64,000 nt of DNA from Stomoxys calcitrans (lineage: Eukaryota; Arthropoda; Insecta; Diptera; Muscidae): positions 188,120,075 through 188,184,074 of the forward strand of contig NC_081552.1 of assembly GCF_963082655.1 (NCBI RefSeq), written 5' to 3'. Below, piece after piece: positions 48,801 to 54,194 of this stretch. The notes beneath the pieces are model-generated. The model was given only the letters and a program-made list of their open reading frames with translations. It was not told where the DNA came from and did not search any database. The stretch's first letter is position 1; every line of letters begins with the position of its first letter. Made by a program: the position numbers and the translations under genes.

Positions 48801-51800
48801 AAGTTCATCGCGCGCTTCTTCCATTTTACGACGAGCTTCGTCATTGGCTGAGTGGATATGTAAGTAAGCAGAATTGTTGATTTTGGAGAGAGGATCAGCC
48901 AGAAGCATTGCAAGAGCTACCAATGCATCCAGAAAAAGTCAAAGTTTGGTGTGGTTAATAGGCTGGTAGATAATGCGAATCTACCGTGAGATGATACCCA
49001 ACTTATTTTTTAACAAAATGCAAGAGCTTGACTTGACATGTTCTTTCAACAAGACGGTGCCACATGCCACACAGCACGAGTTACAATCGACTTATGGAGA
49101 GGCGAGTTCAGTGAACATTTTATTGTACGTTTGGGACCGGTCAATCAGTCGCCTAGATCGTGCGATTTAAAGACTTAAGATTATTTTTTATAGGGCTATG
49201 TTAAAGCTGATGTCTATACAGACAATTGACGCATTGTAGAGAACATTGAAGAATTTATTCGTGAGATACCGGCCGAAATGTTGGAAAAAGTGTGCCAAAG
49301 TTGGACTTAGCGGACCATTTGAGGCGCAGTCACGGTCAACATTTGCATGAAAAAGTCTTCAAAAAGTCTTATATGGACAGTACTATCGATTAAAATAAAC
49401 TTTCCTTCACTGATAGAAAAATGACGGTATTTTGCGTCATTGGCAAACAATTTTAATACCATTTGGTATCAATTCAATACCGGACAAAAGAGTCTATTAA
49501 GAATTAACTGCGTCACATATGAATTCTTGTCATCGCGTCGGAAGTTTTGTTTAGCTTTGTACTTAAATTATTGATGCCATTATAAAATAAAGGGTGATTT
49601 TTTTGAGGTTAGGATTTTCATGCATTAGTATTTGACAGATCACGTGGGATTTCAGACATGGTGTCAAAGAGAAAGATGCTCAGTATGCTTTGACATTTCA
49701 TCATGAATAGACTTACTAACGAGCAACGCTTGCAAATCATTGAATTTTATTACCAAAATCAGTGTTCGGTTCGAAATGTGTTCAAATTTTGACAAATTTT
49801 GTTCAGCGATGAGGCTCATTTCTGGTTGAATGGCTACGTAAATAAGCAAAATTGCCGCATTTGGAGTGAAGAGCAACCAGAAGCCGTTCAAGAACTGCCC
49901 ATGCATCCCGAAAAATGCACTGTTTGGTGTGGTTTGTACGCTGGTGGAATCATTGGACGGTATTTTTTCAAAGATGCTGTTGGACGCAACGTTACGGTGA
50001 ATGAACACATTTCGAACCGAACACTGATTTTGGTAATAAAATTCAATGATTTGCAAGCGTTGCTCGTTAGTAAGTCTATTCATGATGAAATGTCAAAGCA
50101 TACTGAGCATCTTTCTCTTTGACACCATGTCTGAAATCCCACGTGATCTGTCAAATACTAATGCATGAAAATCCTAACCTCAAAAAAATCACCCTTTATT
50201 TGTTAATCAAATAAATAAAAAGTTTGAGTGCTTAAAAACCTGTTCAAATACTCGAAAGCGGTGAAAATGCAAATAGTACAAGTTCTTAGGACATTGTACA
50301 TCAAAACATGTCTCTTGTGTGGAAAACGATGCTATGTTGGTGTATTCATATGAAAACCAATTCTGGGAATCAAACTATCCATTGCTGAATACACAGAATT
50401 GAGGTTGGTCACATTACGGTATTGTAATTATTAACATAAATAATAGAGATAAAATTTGATAAAGATTATTTTCAATGGTTTTTTTGGTTCATTAGAGGGT
50501 GGTATAATCAACAACGGTTTGGTATTAAAACTAATAACGGTCTGGTGCTAAAACTAATAACAAGTTGGTATTAAAACCAATACCAGTTCGGAAATAAGGC
50601 CAATACCAAACGGTACTAATCATTTTATGTTTCATTCATATCACTGGATTTTGTTTTTGTACCATGCGGTGTTGTTTTACTATCAATACCGTAAGGTACT
50701 GAAATGATCACGTTTGGTATCAACTTTTCCCTGGGTATAGCTCTGTTCAGCGAATGTTCACGTCCGCTAAATCAGACAGGTTCTCAAAGAAATGAGAACC
50801 TAAAGTTGAACTTCTCCTGACTGCTAGTGTGAGACACACACACATAAGGTGTTCTATAGTCTCCTCTTCTTCGATGTCCTCACAGCTTCTGCAAAAGTCG
50901 TTGCTGGCAACCTTCAGTCTGTCATCATGTTTTCCAATTAGACAGTGACAGTGATCTGCAGCAGTTGAAGGCGGTTTTTGTGTTCAGAAATACGTTCTTA
51001 AGGGATTTGGTGGCTGCCTGGTTGTCTGAGAAGATATTTATGCCATTCGTCGTTATGACAATAAATCTTAGCCATTCCTCCACTACCTTATTGAAAGAAA
51101 CTTCAAACTAGACGACTAGGTGGGCTTTTGGGGTGTACTCTCCCCAAAAGCCCACCTTGTCGTCTAGTTTGGAACAATCCGTATAGAAGTCTAAGTACCT
51201 TTTATTACCAGGGATATCGTAGTTCCAGTTGGTTCTATCAGGAATAGTGGTACAGTACCTTTTGTCAAAAAGCGGCTCAGGTAGGGTATAATCCACATTG
51301 ATTGGAACATCGGTCATTGTATGTAATGTAACACAGTGTCCGTAGCCGCCACATGACTAAAGAGAAAGCTCACTTGGCATCACAATCACATAAATTTTTC
51401 ACAATGTCCAGGGACATTAGATGAATCGTGTGCCATATATAGGAAAGCCAGCCAGTAATGTGATTTATCTTATATATAAAAATCAATTTGTGTTTGTTTG
51501 TAGGTGTGTTTGTTTGTTTGTATGTTTGTGTGTTCCTTATAGACTCAAAAACGGCTGAACCGATTTTCTGAAATTTTTGAAATATTCCCAGATGGTGCAT
51601 TATGATCCCGTGGTGAAAATAGGGTACTACATTTTTTGATATCTGAAAGAGGGCGGACCCTCCCCCTTACCCTTATTTGCAGAAACGCCAGATCTCAGAG
51701 ATGGATGGTGCGATTTAAGCGAAATTTTGTGTGCTCTCATATAGTACCCTAAAAATAAAAATTTAATATCCAAATTTCGGATGGGGTACCTAGGGCGGCC

Positions 51801-54194
51801 GCCCCACCCTAAAACCTACCAAACATATATTTAGATCAATCACGATAATATGGGACTCAAATGAAACGTATTTAGGATAAAAAAAACGTATCTGATATCC
51901 AATTGTCGGACCAAGTGCTAGGGGGACCACCCCAAGCCCCAAAACACCCCTAAATCGCACATATTTACCGACCATGGCAATATGGGACTCAAATGAAAGG
52001 TATTTTCGAGTAGAATACGAATCTGATATCCAAATGTGGGACCACGTTTCTTGGGGTCCACCCCTTCCCCAAAACACCCCACAAACAGGACTTATTTACT
52101 GACCATGGGAATATATGGCTTAAATAAAAGGTATTTGAGTGTAGAATTAGAATCTGATATCCAAATATGAGATCAAGTGTTTGGGGGGCCGCCTTTTCCC
52201 AAAAACCTTCCCCAAAGGGGACACATTTACGACCATAGCCACATGAAAATAAATATTCCAAGGAAAATTTTGTTCCATATAAAGTAAAAGAAGGCGCAGC
52301 GGAGCGGGCCCGGGTCAGCTAGTAGCTGCTATATAGACCAATTTGCCGGTATAGGGTCTAATGCCCATAAATGCTTTATTTGTAATCCGATTTCGCTGAA
52401 ATTTGAAACAGTGAGTAGTTTAAGGCTCCCCGACATCTGACCTAAATATCGTTCAGATAGAACTTTATTTATATGCAGCTGCCTTATATACCGATTTGCC
52501 GATACAGGTCTGCCCATGAAAGCTTTATTTGTCACCCGATTTCGCTGAAATTTGAATCAGTGCGTTGTTTGAAGCCAACCGCAATCTGACTGAAATATGT
52601 TAAAGATCGGACTGTATTTAAATACAGCTGTCACATGGATCGGTATGCCAGTTAAGGGTCTGAAGGTTATAAAAGCTGTATTTATTACTCAATTTTGTTG
52701 AAATATGAAAAACAAAATTCAACAGTGACTTATATTTATTAGGCCACTCAATGTCCGTGCCGAATTTGGGTGCAGAAGTTAACCAATTTTCACCGGATTG
52801 TGACAAAAGGGGGTTTTGCATATATACGCGAGTTAGGCCCGGCCGAACTCAGTGACTTTTTATTTGTTTTAATTGATTGATTTTGTAACATTTTCCACAA
52901 TCAAATATTTGTGAACAATGATTTCTGAGCCAATTTGCTTAAATTTTCACTTCACTTCACAAGAATGTGTAAAACATATTTACGCTGAAAACATTTTTCA
53001 CAACGAATTACGACATCTTTTTTTTAAATTCCATAACAATAGGTTTTAATACCCTCCACCATAGGATGGGGGGTATACCAATTTCGTCATTCTGTTTGTA
53101 ACTACTCGAAATATTCGTCTGAGACCCCATGAAGTATATATATTCTTGATCTCGCAACATTTCATATCGATCTAGCCATGTCCGTCCGTCTGTCGAAAGC
53201 ACGCTAACTTCCGAAGGAGTAAAGCTAGCCGCTTGAATTTTGCACAAATACTTCCTATTAGTGTAGGTCGGTTCGTATTGTAAATAGGCCATATCGGTCC
53301 ACGTTTTGATATAGCTGCCATATAAACCGATGTGGGATCTTGAATTCTTGAGCCTCTAGAGTGCGCAATTCTTATCCGATTTGAATGAAATTTTGCACGA
53401 CGTGTTTTGTTATGGTATCCAACAACTGTGCCAAGTATGGTTCAAATTGGTCCATAACCTGATATAGCTGTCATATAAACCGATCTTGGGTCTTGACTTC
53501 TTGAGCCTCTAGAGGACCCAATTCTTATCCGATTTGAATGAATTTTTGCACGAAGTATTTTGTTATGATATCCAACAACTGTGCCAAGTATGGTTTAAAT
53601 CGGTTCATAACCTGATATAGCTGTTATGTAAACAGATCTGGGGACTTGACTTCTTGAGCTTCTGGAGGGCGCAATTCCTATCCGATTTGGCTGAAATTTT
53701 GCATGACGTATTTTATAGCCCGATACAGTTCCCATATAAATCGATCTCTCTATTTTACTCCTTGTTTTTTGTTAATTTTTTTTATTCGATCTTTTATTTC
53801 AGCATTATTGGTTTTTGTTTTTGTATTCATATATGAATTCCATTCGGTCACACTATTCAAATATTATTGGTTTGCCCAAAAAGTAATTGCGGATTTTTTA
53901 AAAGAAAGTAAATCCATTTTTAATAAAACTTAGAATGAACTTTAATCAAATATACTTTTTTTACACTTTTTTTCTAAAGCTAGCTAAAAGTAACAGCTGA
54001 TAACCGACAGAAGAAACAATGCAATTACAGAGTCACAAGCTGTGAAAAAAATTGTCAACACCGACTATATGAAAACTCCGCAATTACTTTTTGGGCAACC
54101 CAATATTTATTTAGTTTTTCATTAAATACACTTAGCCACCATACGAACCTCCAAATAGTGCTGCAGCAGCTAAATATAACAGAAAGCGTGCCAT
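24728..54194 (-). CDS. frac: Secreted multi-EGF / Sushi / HYR matrix protein, faulty attraction-like (complete 10-exon model)
   Basis: Ten exons join to 5916 nt (1971 residues plus stop), and every junction keeps the frame. Order by residue: signal peptide 1-18; CCP modules about 27-81 and 126-189; acidic and proline-rich stretch 203-260; first EGF about 312-359; EGF array 360-1475, mostly starting D-I/V-D/N-E-C as in calcium-binding EGF; CCP ending near 1539; CCP 1541-1602; Gly/Met linker 1664-1689; HYR-like modules about 1694-1780 and 1783-1852; basic tail 1936-1971. EGF-EGF borders at introns are phase 1, as usual for shuffled extracellular modules. Such proteins are secreted, disulphide-rich and bind calcium. 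The name frac rests on recalled domain architecture, not an alignment; fibrillin-, fibulin- or SVEP1-like would also describe it. Large introns 1 and 3 are full of transposons. Exon 1 is the least certain part. Confidence 0.8.
25035..25282 (-). CDS. frac: Exon 9: proline-rich segment before the C-terminus
   Basis: 248 nt, entering at phase 1 and leaving at phase 0 through a consensus donor (TCT then GTAAGT). It encodes a Pro/Ser/Gly-rich stretch including [20 protein letters not shown], then a short segment with one cysteine ([15 protein letters not shown]) that may be the start of a third module. Reading through the donor meets a stop about 23 codons later. Splicing instead adds a conserved-looking basic tail, so I favour the spliced form. 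Confidence 0.8.
25342..25444 (-). CDS. frac: Exon 8: end of the second HYR-like module
   Basis: 103 nt, entering at phase 0 and leaving at phase 1. It encodes [17 protein letters not shown] followed by [12 protein letters not shown], the usual closing strands of a HYR module (G-x-H/T-x-V-x-Y-x-A-x-D-x-G then a cysteine). The acceptor is TTTAG and the donor GTAAGT, between introns of 61 and 59 bp. No ATG-started frame of note covers it, so it would be missed by a simple ORF scan. Confidence 0.88.
25506..26341 (-). CDS. frac: Exon 7: Sushi module, Gly/Met linker and HYR-like region
   Basis: Begins phase 1 and ends phase 0. It opens with a CCP module ([18 protein letters not shown] to [10 protein letters not shown]), then a proline/serine linker, then a repetitive GGGMGAG-type linker, then an immunoglobulin-like HYR region ([14 protein letters not shown] to [10 protein letters not shown]). 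A second HYR-like module starts before the exon ends and is completed in exon 8. HYR modules are found beside CCP and EGF in extracellular adhesion proteins. The donor is GTAGGT and the following intron only 61 bp. Confidence 0.92.
26411..29566 (-). CDS. frac: Exon 6: giant exon with about 21 EGF modules and a Sushi module
   Basis: A single 3156-nt exon, phase 1 at both ends, acceptor CTTCAG and donor GTAAGT. It encodes about 21 EGF modules in a row. Most start DIDEC, DVDEC or DINEC and carry the aromatic Cys-x-Cys pattern (for example GSFRCYC and GSYRCSC), so they should bind calcium and be rigid in tandem. It ends with a CCP module ([14 protein letters not shown] to [10 protein letters not shown]). 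One EGF module carries a long insertion with a serine run. Open frames on the other strands here are shadows of cysteine-rich coding sequence. Confidence 0.95.
27922..27952 (-). repeat. TCA microsatellite coding for a serine run in exon 6
   Basis: Repeated TCA/TCC triplets on the coding strand encode about ten consecutive serines between the fifth and sixth cysteines of one EGF module. Triplet repeats like this usually vary in length between individuals without breaking the frame. Confidence 0.85.
29725..29982 (-). CDS. frac: Exon 5: two EGF modules
   Basis: 258 nt, phase 1 at both ends. The acceptor ends AATTAG and the donor is GTTTGT. It encodes a calcium-binding EGF ([18 protein letters not shown]) and a second EGF ([16 protein letters not shown]) that lacks the full D-x-D/N-E calcium motif. 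The joined codons give Asp at both ends, as expected of calcium-binding EGF borders. The donor is weaker than average, but the alternative runs into a stop three codons on. Confidence 0.85.
30225..30350 (-). CDS. frac: Exon 4: single calcium-binding EGF module
   Basis: Exactly 126 nt, phase 1 at both ends, encoding one calcium-binding EGF domain that begins with the split-codon Asp and [15 protein letters not shown] and ends NTC. The acceptor is CTCTGCAG and the donor GGTATGT. A one-exon-one-module unit like this is the classic form in fibrillin-type proteins. It lies between the 7-kb transposon-filled intron 3 and a 242-bp intron carrying a poly(T) run. Confidence 0.88.
30800..32258 (-). mobile_element. 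HINE-B repeat, near complete, minus orientation
   Basis: About eight units of roughly 150 bp with 'gctgccatatagaccgatct' and 'cgaaatttgggacagtgag'-like motifs. It ends 'gtctggccgaacctagcagg' and 'cttttactt' at 32258. The GTCY end is missing at the left. No coding capacity; the frames here are repeat shadows. Confidence 0.75.
32259..32789. other. Unrecognised intronic sequence
   Basis: No motif or domain recognised. Small open frames on both strands have no familiar composition. A poly(A) run lies at 32531-32540. Confidence 0.4.
32790..33065 (-). mobile_element. RTE-like non-LTR retrotransposon fragment (RT C-terminus)
   Basis: The minus strand reads [20 protein letters not shown], then [20 protein letters not shown], then [12 protein letters not shown] second frame gives [10 protein letters not shown]. 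This is the pattern after the RT active site in RTE-type elements (IK-R, N-C-GL, PVL-GSE, F-RK-LR). Only about 90 codons remain, with one frameshift and a stop. Confidence 0.7.
33070..33325 (+). mobile_element. HINE-C fragment
   Basis: Begins with the hairpin 'taccctacaccacaactgcg' then 'gtacagggtattataac', followed by 'taacacccagaaggaagaga', 'gtctgtctgtccatgttaat' and 'cagttattatccgatcgtct'. Ends where a HINE-B left end starts. Confidence 0.65.
33334..34692 (+). mobile_element. HINE-B repeat, complete 1.36-kb copy
   Basis: Left end 'caagtaaaaaggtgttaagt' and 'tcgaccgggccgaaccttgg', five to six units, a GACGGACAGACAGACGG tract at 34536-34558, core 'aataaatataccttataggg' and right end 'tgttgtgggtata'. 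This copy defines both ends of HINE-B in the window. Confidence 0.8.
34776..35007 (-). mobile_element. SINE-1 fragment, tail and body
   Basis: Reverse complement of the SINE-1 body: 'acatccactaaggaacagg', 'ctgagtccgaacggcgtgcc'-like sequence and 'gcattaggaggggaaaacca'. The tRNA-like head is absent. Adjacent to a HINE-B end on one side and HINE-A on the other. Confidence 0.75.
35008..35936 (-). mobile_element. HINE-A fragment, minus orientation, containing a perfect palindrome
   Basis: Units with 'gatatagctgccatagtaac' lead to the left end in reverse ('ggtggagggtaaataatatt', 'cggctcggccgaacctcgca'). Near its end one internal segment is present in both orientations (35691-35814). Confidence 0.75.
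35691..35814. repeat. Perfect inverted repeat, 56-bp arms, 12-bp loop
   Basis: Arms 35691-35746 and 35759-35814 are exact reverse complements, loop 35747-35758. The arm is a HINE-A internal segment ('agccaaagcggataagaatt'). Zero mismatches in a region where repeat copies differ at many sites means the fold-back is recent, or is an assembly artefact. Confidence 0.95.
35937..36225 (+). mobile_element. Unclassified DNA element fragment (GGTATTA-rich family)
   Basis: Shares 'ccacgtttggtatcaatttt', 'aaaccaaacggtact' and several 'ggtat...ccaata' words with the element at 49405-50738. Probably the right half of the same non-autonomous family. Non-coding. Confidence 0.5.
36226..37116. other. Unrecognised intronic sequence
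   Basis: Several 75-87 codon frames overlap on both strands (36197-36600), with no domain I recognise. 'gggttcgatttcc' near 37021 resembles a tRNA B box, but no A box or arms are seen. No function can be assigned. Confidence 0.4.
37117..37235 (+). repeat. 39-bp tandem repeat, three copies
   Basis: Unit 'cgaataacctgcttggaatc' plus 'ccatttaaaaattgctgga' occurs three times with few changes. It reads as a 13-residue repeat ([13 protein letters not shown]) on the plus strand, but no larger gene supports coding. Lies about 100 bp from the exon 3 donor. Confidence 0.85.
37332..37805 (-). CDS. frac: Exon 3: acidic / proline-rich segment and first EGF module
   Basis: Follows a 71-bp intron with clean GTAAGT and TATAG borders, phase 1 at both ends. 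The first part is a Glu/Asp run, then [16 protein letters not shown], then a charged, probably unstructured stretch. The last 45 residues form an EGF module with [12 protein letters not shown] and CSCGEGF motifs. The low-complexity part probably acts as a flexible spacer between the CCP pair and the EGF array. That role is inferred from composition only. Confidence 0.85.
37877..38425 (-). CDS. frac: Exon 2: two N-terminal Sushi/CCP modules
   Basis: The acceptor is a pyrimidine tract ending TTTTACAG and the donor is GTAAGT; both ends are phase 1. The 183 codons encode two CCP modules, each with four cysteines and the late Trp-x-Pro-x-Cys pattern (EWNSDPPSC and AWVGDLPNC). A Gln/Lys-rich spacer (KQKQQQKQN) separates them. 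The exon ends in an acidic run that continues in exon 3. Open reading continues upstream of the acceptor, starting [15 protein letters not shown], and could mimic a signal peptide, but the strong acceptor argues for splicing. Confidence 0.85.
38655..39316 (+). mobile_element. HINE-E repeat, left part
   Basis: Left end 'atcggccgtgccgaactttg' and 'tatacccactaccatggata', then units with 'gaagatcggtctttatggca'. It reaches the GACGGACAGACACACGGACA tract, where a family-2 retrotransposon is inserted. The missing right end resumes at about 41166. Confidence 0.65.
39317..41165 (-). mobile_element. Non-LTR retrotransposon family 2, RT and RNase H, many frameshifts
   Basis: The longest family-2 copy. 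Reading 5' to 3' on the minus strand: RT core [17 protein letters not shown] (near 40885), [19 protein letters not shown], the thumb ([40 protein letters not shown]), then RNase H pieces (YADGSKLDD near 40135). The 3' end is at 39317. The usual A of the catalytic YADD is T here. Inserted in the GTCY tract of a HINE-E. Confidence 0.8.
41166..41963 (+). mobile_element. HINE-E right end and degenerate HINE sequence
   Basis: 41170-41275 has 'gtcttagaattttacgccta', 'ggtcggaaatcgatatttcg' and 'gtgttgcaaacggaat', the right end of the element broken at 39316. 41280-41960 holds heavily decayed units ('acatgggagttatatccgaa', 'gcctaagactcataaatgct'). Confidence 0.5.
41964..43350 (+). mobile_element. Non-LTR retrotransposon family 1, 5'-truncated, best RNase H frame
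   Basis: Begins in the RT thumb ([37 protein letters not shown]). One frame (42357-42770) carries [32 protein letters not shown] and [11 protein letters not shown], so three of four RNase H acidic residues are in one frame, with G to E after the first Asp. The fourth (NERADDLAF) is in the next frame. The CxxC zinc tail is decayed. The 3' signature is at 43280-43350. Confidence 0.85.
43351..44460. mobile_element. Interleaved HINE-D and HINE-A pieces
   Basis: 43351-43760 is minus HINE-D. 43765-43875 is a minus HINE-A end ('tatcctccactgtaggatgg'). 43885-44125 is a plus HINE-D unit. HINE-A resumes at 44130 with 'gtctgtctgtctgtcgaagc' and runs to about 44460. The HINE-D piece seems to sit in the GTCY tract of the HINE-A. 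Confidence 0.6.
44461..44965. other. AT-rich sequence with a duplicated 140-bp segment
   Basis: 44461-44815 shows nothing recognised. 44819-44965 ('ttctgtaaaattttcgtcaa', 'ttaagttgcgaagcgttcat', 'tagtagagaaggacaatttt') is repeated at 46300-46430, each time directly before a minus-oriented HINE-B. Confidence 0.6.
44966..45561 (-). mobile_element. HINE-B repeat, minus, cut by HINE-A
   Basis: 'tgatatagcccccatacaga', 'cttaggcccacacacattta' and about three units with 'gctgccatatagaccgatct'. Sequence stops at 'cccttcgacatccttttt', where an inverted HINE-A end begins. Confidence 0.7.
45562..46289 (-). mobile_element. HINE-A repeat, minus, near complete short copy
   Basis: From 'ataccctccactataggatg' through 'aagtatatatatattcttga', GTCCGTCCGTCTGTCTGTC and two or three units to 'tgcctaaaaggagatatcgg', 'ggtggagggtatataagatt' and 'gcacgcttttacttgttt'. 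Its GTCY tract and core are well kept. Confidence 0.8.
46290..47192 (-). mobile_element. Duplicated 140-bp segment followed by a second HINE-B
   Basis: 46300-46430 repeats 44819-44965. Then a minus HINE-B runs to 'tggtgggtatccaacgttcg' and 'gaactaaacgcctttttatt' at 47192. 'aaattgttttgtccata' is present three times in a row near 46553-46600, a small internal expansion. Confidence 0.7.
47193..47535 (-). CDS. Membrane-protein-like open frame of unknown identity (possible exon or pseudogene)
   Basis: Minus-strand frame of about 114 codons before it enters the HINE-B end. It shows two hydrophobic stretches ([14 protein letters not shown] and [18 protein letters not shown]) separated by a charged region with aromatic residues. 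Composition is unlike the repeat shadows around it. A TGCAG acceptor-like site precedes it, and a weak GTAAAA donor could follow near 47190. It might be part of a chemoreceptor-like or other multi-pass protein gene, or a captured fragment. No family is recognised and coding is unproven. Confidence 0.35.
47536..47778. other. Short unannotated stretch
   Basis: AT-rich sequence between the membrane-protein-like frame and a HINE-C hairpin. Nothing recognised. Confidence 0.4.
47779..48337 (+). mobile_element. HINE-C repeat with terminal hairpin
   Basis: Starts with the near-perfect stem-loop 'ataccctgtaccacc' / 'tgtggtacagggtat' at 47779-47816, then 'aaacacccattgataagtat', GTCTGTCTGTCCGTCTGTC and 'atagctcccgtatatatctt'. 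Broken by the SINE-1 at 48338. The 47820-47920 stretch ('gacccgatgaagtcctttat') looks foreign to it, and 'ctgctgcaacaacagggtat' suggests a small insertion. Confidence 0.65.
48338..48645 (+). mobile_element. tRNA-derived SINE-1, full length
   Basis: Head 'gggccaccgtagcgcagagg' with A box and 'gggttcgaatcctggcgaga' with B box for RNA polymerase III, then the body ending 'tggaatgttcatgggcaaat'. Less diverged than the 22788 copy. As there, acceptor arms do not pair, so it is a SINE and not a tRNA. Confidence 0.85.
48665..49395 (+). mobile_element. Decayed Tc1/mariner transposase gene
   Basis: Starts [20 protein letters not shown], related to the 607-bp elements, then jumps by deletion to [31 protein letters not shown], and in shifted frames to a catalytic-region remnant ([24 protein letters not shown] text near 49050) and the C-terminus ([16 protein letters not shown]). 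It retains the third-acid region that the 607-bp elements lack. Several stops and frameshifts make it a pseudogene. Confidence 0.75.
49405..50738 (+). mobile_element. Unclassified non-autonomous DNA element interrupted by the 607-bp element
   Basis: Left edge 'tcactgatagaaaaatgacg', right edge 'gtatcaacttttccctgggt'; the edges are imperfect inverted repeats. The interior is built from 'ggtattaaaaccaata'-type words in both orientations (50500-50610). The Tc1/mariner derivative sits at 49590-50196. A related fragment is at 35937-36225. No transposase, superfamily unknown. Confidence 0.55.
49590..50196 (+). mobile_element. Tc1/mariner deletion derivative, second 607-bp copy
   Basis: Same length and structure as 23457-24063: TA flanks, 195-bp arms at 49590-49784 and 50002-50196, same transposase remnants. 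I noticed only a handful of substitutions, including GGIIGRYFF for GGIIGPYFF. Such similarity points to recent mobilisation in trans. Confidence 0.9.
50745..51400 (-). mobile_element. Non-LTR retrotransposon family 2 fragment with a fold-back
   Basis: Minus-strand remnants include [31 protein letters not shown] (RNase H, G to C after the first Asp) and the zinc tail region near 50880. A 29-bp inverted repeat at 51105-51170 duplicates the SKLDD segment in opposite orientation, and RNase H sequence between it and the tail is partly missing. Confidence 0.75.
51105..51170. repeat. Hairpin, 29-bp arms with one mismatch, 8-bp loop
   Basis: Arms 51105-51133 and 51142-51170 around 'tgtactct'. The right arm is the normal RNase H sequence; the left arm is an inverted copy of it. 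Similar in kind to the 35691-35814 palindrome. Confidence 0.92.
51468..52322 (+). mobile_element. Helitron, 855 bp, intact ends
   Basis: 5' TC at 51468 is preceded by A. 3' CTAG at 52319-52322 is followed by T, with the self-complementary CGGGCCCG at 52305-52312 a few bases before. These are the classic Helitron marks (insertion between A and T, 3' hairpin, CTRR end). The interior is a shortened version of 5253-7204. Non-autonomous. Confidence 0.85.
52323..52870 (-). mobile_element. HINE-B-like fragment, minus orientation
   Basis: 'agctgctatatagaccaatt', three degenerate units ('cgatttcgctgaaatttgaa'), ending 'ggcccggccgaactcagtga' and 'ctttttatttgttt' at about 52870. More diverged than other HINE-B copies. 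Confidence 0.6.
53045..53765 (-). mobile_element. HINE-A repeat, minus, partial
   Basis: 'ataccctccaccataggatg', 'gaagtatatatattcttgat', GTCCGTCCGTCTGTC, then three 150-bp units with 'ccgatttgaatgaaattttg'. Its far end is missing; sequence changes near 53765, 100 bp before the MITE. Confidence 0.8.
53867..54103 (-). mobile_element. Mariner-type MITE, intact 237-bp copy
   Basis: TA-flanked, with inverted repeats TTGGTTTGCCCAAAAAGTAA and the complement of TTGGGTTGCCCAAAAAGTAA. Colinear in reverse with 23307-24150 minus its insertion. Lies 36 bp inside intron 1 from the predicted exon 1 donor. Confidence 0.88.
54140..54194 (-). CDS. frac: Exon 1 of the EGF/Sushi gene: start codon and signal peptide
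   Basis: Read on the minus strand, the ATG at 54194 has an A-rich upstream context and G at +4, a good fly start context. It encodes [18 protein letters not shown], a typical signal peptide with a basic residue and a hydrophobic core. The exon is cut after the first base of a codon (phase 1), as exon 2 requires, and the joined codon is Ala. The donor (GTGGCT) is weak, and the reading frame meets a stop four bases into the intron. A separate start inside the sequence before exon 2 is the alternative. An Inr/DPE promoter lies 600 bp upstream on the same strand. Confidence 0.55.

Larger units (their letters stand above)
38426..54139 (-). other. Intron 1 of the EGF/Sushi gene, 15.7 kb, transposon-filled
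   Basis: Runs from the exon 1 donor to the exon 2 acceptor. It holds HINE repeats, three RNase H-type non-LTR copies, a SINE, two Tc1/mariner relatives, a Helitron, an unclassified DNA element and a MITE 36 bp from the donor. One membrane-protein-like open frame (47193-47535, minus) is the only non-transposon coding candidate inside it. Confidence 0.55.
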
